A stretch of 64,000 nucleotides of DNA from Thermodesulfovibrionales bacterium (lineage in GTDB: Bacteria > Nitrospirota > Thermodesulfovibrionia > Thermodesulfovibrionales > Dissulfurispiraceae), in NCBI GenBank assembly GCA_020062545.1, contig JAGUWD010000001.1, positions 62,001 to 126,000 on the forward strand, written 5' to 3'. This document shows positions 7,018 to 13,839 of the stretch, in pieces (position 1 is the first letter of the stretch; every line of letters starts with the position of its first letter). The notes below the pieces were generated by a model, which ran no database searches, was not told the origin of the DNA, and was given only the letters and a program-made list of their open reading frames with translations. The position numbers and the translations under genes were made by a program.

Positions 7018-10000
7018 TCATTTTTTCGTACTTTCATTCACCAATAACGGCACTGCCGCACTTCCTCCGATAACAATGCCATCAATAAGGCTGATTGGAG
7101 CAATCCCCAAAAGACTTCTCAAACCCGGAACCACCATAGACAAGACCTGTAAAGCAAAAGAGCCTCCAAGGGCAAGATTTAAATATTTGTTAGGTGGTAA
7201 TTTTCCCCTATCAAAGATAGAATGTTTTTCTGAACGGCAGCTTATGGCATGGAGAAGCTGCCCCATTGTCAGACTTAAAAACGCCATTGTGCCTGCCCTC
7301 TGTCCCATACCATATCTCATGATTCCATAGCCATAGGCTCCTAATGCACCGGCAGACAGCATTGTAGACTCAAAGGTTATTCTCTTAAAATCCGAGGGCC
7401 TTATAATTGGATCATCGGGGTTCCTCGGAGGACGGCTCAATACATCGGGCTCAGGCGGTTCGAGGGCAAGGGCAAGGCCAGGCGCTATATCAGACATGAG
7501 ATTAATCCAAAGCAGTTGCATTGCACTGAGCGGCTGGCCAAGACCACCTGCAATGGCTGTAAACATAACCATAATCTCGCTCAGATTCGTAGATAAAAGA
7601 AAGTGCACAGACTTCCTGATATTGTTATAAATAGTCCTGCCCTGGCTTATGGCGATAATCATGGTCTCCATGTTGTCGTCTTCAAGCACCACATCTGCAA
7701 CCTCACGGGCAACATCTGTTCCTGTGTGCCCCATTGCAATACCAATATCAGCAGCCTTAAGTGCTGGCCCGTCATTGATGCCATCGCCTGTCATAGCAAC
7801 AACCCTTCCTGCACTTTGCAGTGCCTGAACTATCTGGAGCTTGTGGGCAGGGCTTACTCTCGAAAATACATGTACCCTCTTGCACATAGCCTTCATTACA
7901 TCACGGTCTATATTCGTCAGATGTGTTGAGTCGAGTATCTCAAGTTGTTCTCCCCTGCTCAGATCCAGTTCTTTGCCGATTGCATATGCGGTAGGGCTCT
8001 GATCTCCTGTTATCATAACAGTGTCTATATCTGCTCCATGAAATCTACCTATTAATTCCTTCACACCATCCCTTACCGGATCTGCCATACCAACAAGACC
8101 AAGCCAGATGAGTTCAGAGTTAAGAGTTGAGAACTCAGAGTTAATTTCAGAGTTTAGAGTTTGGAGTTTAGAGGACTCTATTCCCTCGTCTATAAATACA
8201 TAAGCAACACCAAGCACTCTTAGTGCATTGCCTGCCATTCTCTCATTTTCCACATCTATCCTCAGCCTGTCTTCTTCTGAGAGAGGAAGCTTTTTCCCAT
8301 CTCTCATATAAAAAGTACACATGGACAGGACTTCTGTGGGGCTTCCCTTTACAGCAATGACCTTCCCATGATGGTTTTCACTGCCGTGAACTTTAATATT
8401 ATGGATAGTGACCATATAATTGCGGTTTTCTGAACGGTGCTGGATTTTTAAAAGAGGGAATTTTTCTCTGAGCATGAATATGTCAATGCCCGAGCTTATC
8501 GCTGCATGAATGAGGGCATTCTCTGTTGGAGATCCGTTGACAATATATTCGCCTTCACTTTTGATAGCTTCGCTCTCATTGCAAAGGACACATACATGGA
8601 TAAGCCTGAGAAGTTCGTCACAGTAGTAAGGACTTACACAATTCCCTGCATATCTCTGATTGCTCTGTATAGTCTGATTATCTACTTCTGATACAAAAAA
8701 TTTACCGTCATGCAGATTTAAGCGTCTCATGCCTGTGTGAACCTCTATCACAGACATCCTGTTCATCGTGATGGTCCCTGTCTTGTCGAGGCATATGGTC
8801 TGAACAGAGCCGAGTGTCTCCACAGCATCGAGATGTCTTATGAGGACATTATGACGGCGCATCTTTCTTATGCCAAGAGCAAGGGTTGTGGTAGCGATTG
8901 TTGGAAGACCTTCAGGAACAGCAGCAACAGCAAGGGATATGGATGTCTTGAGCATCTGCAGGAATCCGTATCCCCGAATAAGTCCTATTATGAATACAAC
9001 TCCGCATACAGCGCCGCTTATCAATACAAGCTGGCTTCCCATGGTGTTTAACTGCCGCTCCATGGGAGTTTCCGGAGGCTTTGCCTCTCCAACAAGTGTC
9101 TGGATCTTCCCTATTTCGGTGAACCTCCCTGTTGCAACAACTACTGCAATGCCCTGTCCACCTGTAACGAGTGTTCCCATGTAAACCATATTTACCCTGT
9201 CAGCAAGGGGGATGTCATCACCAACTCTTAACTCTAAACTCTGAACTGTTTTAAGCACAGGCATACTTTCACCTGTAAGTGCAGACTCGTCGACGCTGAG
9301 GTGGTGTGCCTCTATAAGCCTTGCATCCGCAGCCACATAGCTGCCCGGTCTAAGAACCAAAATATCGCCCGGAACAATATCCTCTGCACCGATTTCTTTC
9401 AGGCTTCCTTCTCTCATTACAAGGGCAGATGGTCTTACGAGGCTCTTCAACGAATGAATGGTTTTCTCTGCCTGACTCTCTGTGGCATAGCCGATGGTTG
9501 CATTGATAGTCACAACGCCCATGATAACAAGAGCATCCGCAATGCCTCCGGTAAGGACTGAAATGCCTGCTGCAACACCTAAAAGGGCAACGGGAAGAGA
9601 CTTAAACTGGTCAACAAAGATGCTTAATCCAGAGCGGGGAACTGATTCGGGCAGTATATTCGGTCCATATTTCTTAAGTTTCTCTTTTGCGGTCTCACAT
9701 AACAATCCTGAATCTTTTGAAGTTTCCAATAAATCGGTGGCATCTGACGCCTTCATAAGATGCCATGGCTCAAGTATCTGATCTTCGGCGTGTATAACAG
9801 CCCTTCTTACTTTCCTTCTGCTATTTATTCTTTTGTTTCTATGGTGCCGTCGTTCTACAACCGATGAGATGCCCGCACTTCTAACAGAAGACCGTTGACT
9901 GCTGACTTCTTTATGGTGTTCCAGTACAATCCCCTCGATAACCGAGGCTACGGCGTGAACATCATTGCCTGAATTGAAAAATACGAGGACATTTCCGGTA

Positions 10001-10143
10001 AGTGCATTTACCGAAAAATGGCTTATCCCTTCCCTTCCCGAAAGCTTTGATTCGAGATGTTTTTTAAGAGACTCCGAGCGATGGAGTCCCTTAACTTTAT
10101 AGCGGGCCCTTCCTTTTACAGAGGCGTGTATTGCCTGAACCAC
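7018..10143 (-). CDS. P-type cation ATPase with N-terminal HMA2 domain
   Basis: 1041 residues. Residues 1-75 form an HMA2 domain (VKGRARYKVKG) without CxxC; then comes a basic linker and a P2-type ATPase. Visible marks are the TGES loop (SALTGESMPV), AVAAVPEGLP in TM4, the phosphorylation motif DKTGT, TGDGINDGPALK, and a C-terminal NLMSDIAPGLALALEPPE typical of Ca2+ or related P2 pumps. It probably exports Ca2+ or another divalent cation. GTG start with GGGGAG upstream, 6 bp after the previous gene. Two or three repeat-derived in-frame stretches lie in non-conserved positions (linker near residue 83, near 310, near 660). Substrate is inferred from motifs only. Confidence 0.87.
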   Translation of the reverse strand: MVQAIHASVKGRARYKVKGLHRSESLKKHLESKLSGREGISHFSVNALTGNVLVFFNSGNDVHAVASVIEGIVLEHHKEVSSQRSSVRSAGISSVVERRHHRNKRINSRRKVRRAVIHAEDQILEPWHLMKASDATDLLETSKDSGLLCETAKEKLKKYGPNILPESVPRSGLSIFVDQFKSLPVALLGVAAGISVLTGGIADALVIMGVVTINATIGYATESQAEKTIHSLKSLVRPSALVMREGSLKEIGAEDIVPGDILVLRPGSYVAADARLIEAHHLSVDESALTGESMPVLKTVQSLELRVGDDIPLADRVNMVYMGTLVTGGQGIAVVVATGRFTEIGKIQTLVGEAKPPETPMERQLNTMGSQLVLISGAVCGVVFIIGLIRGYGFLQMLKTSISLAVAAVPEGLPTIATTTLALGIRKMRRHNVLIRHLDAVETLGSVQTICLDKTGTITMNRMSVIEVHTGMRRLNLHDGKFFVSEVDNQTIQSNQRYAGNCVSPYYCDELLRLIHVCVLCNESEAIKSEGEYIVNGSPTENALIHAAISSGIDIFMLREKFPLLKIQHRSENRNYMVTIHNIKVHGSENHHGKVIAVKGSPTEVLSMCTFYMRDGKKLPLSEEDRLRIDVENERMAGNALRVLGVAYVFIDEGIESSKLQTLNSEINSEFSTLNSELIWLGLVGMADPVRDGVKELIGRFHGADIDTVMITGDQSPTAYAIGKELDLSRGEQLEILDSTHLTNIDRDVMKAMCKRVHVFSRVSPAHKLQIVQALQSAGRVVAMTGDGINDGPALKAADIGIAMGHTGTDVAREVADVVLEDDNMETMIIAISQGRTIYNNIRKSVHFLLSTNLSEIMVMFTAIAGGLGQPLSAMQLLWINLMSDIAPGLALALEPPEPDVLSRPPRNPDDPIIRPSDFKRITFESTMLSAGALGAYGYGIMRYGMGQRAGTMAFLSLTMGQLLHAISCRSEKHSIFDRGKLPPNKYLNLALGGSFALQVLSMVVPGLRSLLGIAPISLIDGIVIGGSAAVPLLVNESTKK
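8110..8178. repeat. In-frame repeat insert in P-ATPase gene
   Basis: A run of gagtt/aactc words with GAGTTC (8110-8115) paired to GAACTC (8131-8136) encodes SKLQTLNSEI and STLNSELI in the cytoplasmic loop of the ATPase. This low-complexity stretch separates conserved segments and keeps frame. Confidence 0.65.
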
Positions 10144-10149
10144 ACCCTG

Positions 10150-10842
10150 CTACTCTCCCCTTCTTCCTCTGCCCTTTGTTGTGATTTCAGAAGACTCAGG
10201 TGGCGTCATTGCCGGTGAAGATGGCGCTACTTCGGGCGATATTTTTGGCTTCGGCAGGGCAGCGCCTGCAATCTCCTTTACGCCTTCAACAACTCCTACG
10301 AGCATGTCTTTAACAGCCTTTACAGCAGTATTTCCTATTGTTCCTGCTGTCTCTATTGCACCACCTACAGCAACCTTAGCCACTTCCTCCACATTGCCTC
10401 CTATCTCCTTTGTGGCTTCTATAACTCCATCCACAGCCCTTCTGGCAACGAGGGCAACATCTGCACCTATTTCTGCAGCACCTTTAACAGCGCCCCTTAC
10501 AGTCTGACCTGATGCGGAAACAACATCGCCTCCCACATCTGCCACGCCCATTACAATGCCCTTTGCCACACTCTTTGTGCTGAGGATAAGCCCTGTGCCT
10601 ACCTCTTCTGTAGCCTGAATCGCTCCTTTCATTACGTCTTTAATAATGCCGACGCTCTCATTGGCCACAGAGCCTGTTGCCCTGAGCGTGTTCGATACCG
10701 TATTTTTTGCAAGGCTTACAATCTCTGCCTCGATTTCATTAATACCCTTGAGGCTGCTTACCACACCCTCTTTGACTGCTGTTCCTGTCCTGCCCATGGT
10801 CTCGCCTGCAACTGTGCTGCCTGCTACTGTTTCGTTTGACAT
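10150..10842 (-). CDS. Amphipathic 22-residue-repeat protein
   Basis: 230 residues, not recognised as a named family. Residues 39-193 divide into seven consecutive repeats of 22 residues (the last 23), many ending EIG, EVG or DVG, with V/A/I at regular positions and a central VxGxI. Examples of repeat ends are GAIQATEEVG, GAVKGAAEIG and GVIEATKEIG. A 22-residue (2 x 11) period is that of amphipathic helices lying on lipid surfaces, as in apolipoproteins, synuclein-like 11-mers and some inclusion coats. The C-terminus is Pro/Ser-rich and ends RGRRGE. There is no signal peptide and no Cys. ATG with AGGAGG at 6 bp. It is the first gene after the 10915-10954 Pho box. Membrane or inclusion-surface binding is an inference. 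Confidence 0.65.
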   Translation of the reverse strand: MSNETVAGSTVAGETMGRTGTAVKEGVVSSLKGINEIEAEIVSLAKNTVSNTLRATGSVANESVGIIKDVMKGAIQATEEVGTGLILSTKSVAKGIVMGVADVGGDVVSASGQTVRGAVKGAAEIGADVALVARRAVDGVIEATKEIGGNVEEVAKVAVGGAIETAGTIGNTAVKAVKDMLVGVVEGVKEIAGAALPKPKISPEVAPSSPAMTPPESSEITTKGRGRRGE

Positions 10843-10898
10843 CTTAATCCTCCTTCTGTCCCGGTATAATGAAATTTACAACAGGGACAATGTTGTTT

Positions 10899-10954
10899 TA
10901 TTTTAATTATCATTAATTACAGGGTCTTTAAACCCTGGTTACACTTCGGTTAAA
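10899..10954 (-). promoter_or_regulatory. Four-repeat Pho box driving the P-ATPase operon
   Basis: Read on the minus strand: TTTAACC, TGTAACC, TTTAAAG and TGTAATT at exact 11-bp steps (10954 down to 10915). About 9 bp further is a TAAAAT-like -10 near 10900. It lies between the stop of the HMA2 gene and the start of the 22-residue-repeat gene and points into the latter. Confidence 0.75.
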
Positions 10955-11437
10955 TTATTCCCCTCCCTTATTCCCTGATTTTAAAAATATGTTCAATGCA
11001 TACCAGAAGGCGGTATACCATGCCGGCGCCGCAAGATTGCCTCTGCTAATCTGGTAAATACCAAGACCCAAAAGGGTCAGAAAGGCTGCACCGGCAATAT
11101 CCATATCGCCTCCAGTAATGCCTTTTATCTTTCCGTTTATATCTTGAAAAGTCTTCGACACCGTGGAGTGCATATCCGTTGGATCGGGTCTGTTGTTTTT
11201 AAGATTGAAGATGTTCCTGCCCCGTGCATATTCCGCGATTTTTCCTATATCAGATGCATGAACGATGAGAATGCTTCCAGACACAGGATTAACCTCCACT
11301 GTTTCGATGCCGCTGCATTTAGTCATCTGTTCTTTTAAGGACTTAAAATAATGAAAGTCCCCTTTTTTTGAAGGTATCTTCAGCCTTGCCCTGCCGGAAA
11401 TCATGTGGCTCAAAAAGGCATCCGGAAGGTCAAGCAC
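10955..11437 (-). CDS. HMA2-type domain membrane protein
   Basis: 161 residues from GTG 11437, which has GGGAGG 8 bp upstream; the longer ORF in the track overlaps the preceding gene. HMA2 signature ISGRARLKIPS near residue 13, then a ferredoxin-like fold to about 85. The C-terminus has hydrophobic segments (AGAAFLTLLGLGIYQI and a second near the end), so it is probably membrane-anchored. It overlaps the DUF5132-like gene by 8 bp, indicating translational coupling. No CxxC. Related in the N-terminal domain to the proteins at 3157 and 12004 and to the P-ATPase N-terminus. Confidence 0.68.
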   Translation of the reverse strand: MLDLPDAFLSHMISGRARLKIPSKKGDFHYFKSLKEQMTKCSGIETVEVNPVSGSILIVHASDIGKIAEYARGRNIFNLKNNRPDPTDMHSTVSKTFQDINGKIKGITGGDMDIAGAAFLTLLGLGIYQISRGNLAAPAWYTAFWYALNIFLKSGNKGGE

Positions 11438-11732
11438 CGGCTTCGCCTCCCGGAGTTCCTGAAAAGGTTCCTGCAGATGATGCCTCTTTCTGCGCCTCTG
11501 CCATCTCTGCCTTTGCCTCGGCCACAATATCCTCAACAACCTCTCCCACCTCTGCTACTGTCTCTTTGCCCTTTTCATACAGTATCATTCCGCCTTTTAT
11601 GGCTGCCTTTGCTAAAGGCTTCACAACACTTGCCACAACAGGCATTACTGCAGGTGCAAGGACTGCCGCACCAATGCCTATGGCAAGGCCACTTAAAATA
11701 TTTCCCTTCAATCCATTGTCAAAAAGTGCCAT
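11430..11732 (-). CDS. DUF5132-like membrane protein
   Basis: About 100 residues from ATG 11732 (GGAGG at 6 bp). The N-terminal half is a long hydrophobic Ala/Val segment (GLAIGIGAAVLAPAVMPVV), followed by VKPLAKAAIKGG and an acidic helix (VGEVVEDIVAEAKAEMAE). This matches my recollection of DUF5132, small proteins often encoded beside HMA2 and P-type ATPase genes; the match is from memory. I see no clear Pho box upstream: the leader instead carries a palindromic repeat at 11751-11801. Function unknown; a small membrane partner of the cation pump is a guess from position. Confidence 0.6.
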   Translation of the reverse strand: MALFDNGLKGNILSGLAIGIGAAVLAPAVMPVVASVVKPLAKAAIKGGMILYEKGKETVAEVGEVVEDIVAEAKAEMAEAQKEASSAGTFSGTPGGEAGA

Positions 11733-11750
11733 TACCAACCTCCTATTTTT

Positions 11751-11801
11751 AGTTGATAGTTCATGTTTTATTGTTCATAGTGGTGACGACGAACTATGAA
11801 T
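11751..11801. repeat. Palindromic repeat upstream of DUF5132 gene
   Basis: TTCATAGT (11774-11781) pairs with ACTATGAA (11793-11800), with similar gttcat/atgaac words to the left. It belongs to the same loose class as the elements at 12413, 17041, 21230 and 59554. Confidence 0.55.
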
Positions 11802-11938
11802 GTAATTAAATATTACTTTCATGAAAATGAATGTGTCCATCAATTTTTTAATTACTTGCCTACAAAAGCAAAGGTGAATGGGTGATAGGCTATAGGCGTA
11901 TAGGGTCCCCAAAGAACTTTCCTGAGATTTCACCAAAA

Positions 11939-11983
11939 TTTAACCTGACATTAATAATGCTGTAATATTGGTATGTTTTAATC
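11939..11983 (+). promoter_or_regulatory. Pho box upstream of HMA2 gene
   Basis: TTTAACC (11939), ATTAATA (11950) and TGTAATA (11961) with 4-bp spacers, followed about 10 bp later by TTAATC as a possible -10. The HMA2 ATG is at 12004. Confidence 0.7.
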
Positions 11984-12003
11984 AATAAAAAAGCAGGAGA
12001 GCC

Positions 12004-12273
12004 ATGATTACCTATAAAATCATTCACCATATTCCGGGCCGCATCAGGATAGAAGTTCCTGCTATCAAACATCTCTCCATGTCTGGACTATTACAGATGT
12101 CAAAACAACTCTCTACTATTGCCATCCCTGAAGGAATAAAAGACATCCGTCCCAATCCGCTATCAGGAAGCGTAGTGATAACATACAAGCCGGAAAAGAT
12201 AAACATTATTGAATACTTAAAAGACATTGTGTCCAGCGCAGAGATGCAAAAACTCATGGGAGGGCAAGATTAA
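12004..12273 (+). CDS. HMA2-type domain small protein
   Basis: 89 residues consisting of little more than the HMA2 domain: HHIPGRIRIEVPA at the start, then a beta segment (SVVITYKPEKINII). No Cys and no membrane segment. AGGAG lies 6 bp before ATG 12004. The last bases overlap the likely ATT start of the next small Cys-rich gene. It sits between a Pho box and the pst promoters. This is the fourth HMA2-type sequence in 12 kb. Function unknown. Confidence 0.68.
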   Translation: MITYKIIHHIPGRIRIEVPAIKHLSMSGLLQMSKQLSTIAIPEGIKDIRPNPLSGSVVITYKPEKINIIEYLKDIVSSAEMQKLMGGQD

Positions 12274-12448
12274 AAGAAACAGCACAAAATGCCCTCACCT
12301 GATAAAGTGGCTGACATTAACCTGTAAAGCTGGAGATAAGCCATATATACCGAGTCCTTTCCAGTTAAAACAATATTGCAAGAGCAATAATCACAAGAAA
12401 TGTCCTTTCTATGCTCATAGCTCATTGCTCATTGCTCATTGCTCATAA
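12269..12448 (+). CDS. Small Cys-rich protein, probable ATT start
   Basis: 59 residues. KCPHLIKWLTLTC is followed by PYIPSPFQLKQYC and then KKCPFY, the same C-x7-C-P-F/I-Y/F ending seen in the Cys-rich proteins at 224 and 421. The frame is open from upstream, but the only in-frame standard start (TTG 12227) lies inside the HMA2 gene without SD. ATT 12269 has GGAGG 5 bp upstream and overlaps the HMA2 stop, so a rare ATT start with translational coupling is likely. The last dozen residues (AHSSLLIAHCS) are encoded by a gctcatt repeat. The repeat may therefore have replaced the native C-terminus. Confidence 0.55.
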   Translation: MKRNSTKCPHLIKWLTLTCKAGDKPYIPSPFQLKQYCKSNNHKKCPFYAHSSLLIAHCS

Positions 12449-12486
12449 ATGCTAATTTAAATACCATGAGCTATAAGCTATCAGAG
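12413..12486. repeat. gctcatt/atgagc palindromic repeat
   Basis: Three to four tandem gctcatt words followed by an inverted atgagctataagctatcag block. It supplies the C-terminal codons and stop of the preceding small gene and ends just before the first pst Pho box. Confidence 0.6.
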
Positions 12487-12494
12487 ATTGCCTT

Positions 12495-12550
12495 TGTAAC
12501 ATAAATTTAACATCAGCTTAATATTAGATTAACCTCAGCCGGTTTATAAT
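12495..12550 (+). promoter_or_regulatory. Distal Pho box and TATAAT of the pst operon
   Basis: TGTAACA (12495), TTTAACA (12506), CTTAATA (12517) and ATTAACC (12528), all with 4-bp spacers, then exactly 10 bp to TATAAT (12545-12550). This is the most regular PhoB-type promoter in the window. Confidence 0.85.
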
Positions 12551-12586
12551 AAGCGCAATTTGAAATTAAAAATGAGGAGGTGGTGG

Positions 12587-12641
12587 TGTAACAAAATTTT
12601 AACATTGCTGTAACATTGTTGTAACAATAAAACCCTATTCT
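12587..12641 (+). promoter_or_regulatory. Proximal Pho box of the pst operon
   Basis: TGTAACA (12587), TTTAACA (12598), TGTAACA (12609) and TGTAACA (12620), again at 11-bp steps, with TATTCT (12636-12641) 9 bp later. Two tandem Pho promoters therefore feed pstS. Confidence 0.85.
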
Positions 12642-12667
12642 AAATAGGGAAATTAAGAGGAGGAAAC

Positions 12668-13678
12668 ATGAAGAAGATTTTAAGTTTGATATTGGTATTA
12701 GCTGTTGCACTGTCATTCTCCATTGCAAATGCCGAGGAGACATTGAACGGTGCAGGTGCAACATTCCCGTACCCTGTTTATTCTGCATGGGCATATGACT
12801 ATCATAAGACAACAGGTGTAAAACTTAACTACCAGTCAATAGGGTCTGGTGGAGGCATAAGACAGATTGTAAACAGGACAGTAGACTTTGGTGCATCGGA
12901 CAATGTCCTGACCCCACATGACCTTAACAAAGACAGTCTGCTTCAATTTCCGGCAGTAATGGGCGGGGTTGTCCCTGTGGTTAATATTCCTGGAATTAAA
13001 GAAGGCCAGCTTAAGCTCGATAGCGATGCGGTATGCAAGATATTCCTTGGCGAAATAAAGAAGTGGAACGACCCTAAGATAAAGGATATGAACCCGAATC
13101 TAAATCTCCCTGATAAAGAGATAACCGTTGTACACAGGTCAGACGGATCGGGAACAACAGCCATTTATACGCACTACCTGAGCGGCGCATGTAGTGCATG
13201 GAAAGATAAGGTCGGCTATGGAACATCTGTTAAGTGGCCGGTAGGCATAGGCGGCAAAGGGAATGAGGGTGTTGCCAACTATGTCAAGAGGACAGCAAAT
13301 TCCATCGGATATGTGGAATTTGCCTATGCAAAACAGAATAAACTTGCACACACACTCCTGAAGAATCCAGCTGGCAACTTTGTTGTGCCATCATTCGACA
13401 CCTTTGAGGATGCAGCAGATACGGCAGATTTCGATGCCAAAAACCATTTTGCCACATGGCTTACCAATGCACCGGGCAAGAACTCATGGCCCATAGCAGG
13501 CGCTACCTTTATACTCCTCGCAAAGGAGAAAAAGGACTCCAATATGAAGACCGTAAAATTCTTTGACTGGGCATTTAAAAATGGTGATGCAAAGGCAAAG
13601 GAACTCATTTATATACCTCTGCCGAAGTCTTTAAAGGATAAAATCAGGGCATACTGGAAGGCAAACGGAATATATTAG
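12668..13678 (+). CDS. pstS: Phosphate-binding periplasmic protein PstS
   Basis: 336 residues. A Sec signal peptide (about 1-22, ending IANAEE) is followed by the PstS motifs GAGATFPYP, GSGGGIRQI, DFGASD and SDGSGTT near 157, which bind phosphate through backbone and Ser/Thr/Arg contacts. It captures periplasmic phosphate for the PstCAB importer. AGGAGG lies 5 bp before the ATG. It is the first gene of pstS-C-A-B-phoU under two Pho boxes. A strong hairpin separates it from pstC, which usually lets the binding protein be made in excess. There is no lipobox Cys, so it is soluble. Confidence 0.96.
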   Translation: MKKILSLILVLAVALSFSIANAEETLNGAGATFPYPVYSAWAYDYHKTTGVKLNYQSIGSGGGIRQIVNRTVDFGASDNVLTPHDLNKDSLLQFPAVMGGVVPVVNIPGIKEGQLKLDSDAVCKIFLGEIKKWNDPKIKDMNPNLNLPDKEITVVHRSDGSGTTAIYTHYLSGACSAWKDKVGYGTSVKWPVGIGGKGNEGVANYVKRTANSIGYVEFAYAKQNKLAHTLLKNPAGNFVVPSFDTFEDAADTADFDAKNHFATWLTNAPGKNSWPIAGATFILLAKEKKDSNMKTVKFFDWAFKNGDAKAKELIYIPLPKSLKDKIRAYWKANGIY

Positions 13679-13697
13679 AAATAGTTCGATTGTCGAT

Positions 13698-13745
13698 AGA
13701 GCGACAGTGCGGCAACTGTGCATTTGCCGTAAAAACTGTCGCTCT
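13698..13745 (+). terminator. Hairpin between pstS and pstC
   Basis: AGAGCGACAGT (13698-13708) pairs with ACTGTCGCTCT (13735-13745), and an inner gcggcaa pairs with ttgccgt. No long U-tract follows. It more likely stabilises pstS mRNA or attenuates than terminates fully. Confidence 0.6.
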
Positions 13746-13839
13746 GTCGTTCTGTAGCACTGTAGCGCTATGTCAATTGAAATAGACAACTCTGATGTGT
13801 ATTATATATTGACCACTAACTGCAAGGAGTATTATTGTT

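Noticed and set aside
6365-7330. 321-aa plus-strand ORF antisense to metK
   Set aside because: It is a shadow: metK on the other strand has clear family motifs across the whole region.
11740-11960. Pho box on the minus strand for the DUF5132-like gene
   Set aside because: AT-rich words occur but do not hold the 11-bp spacing; a palindromic repeat occupies the leader.
12572-12613. 13-codon ORF between the two pst Pho boxes (MRRWWC...)
   Set aside because: Overlaps the proximal Pho box and has no supporting features.
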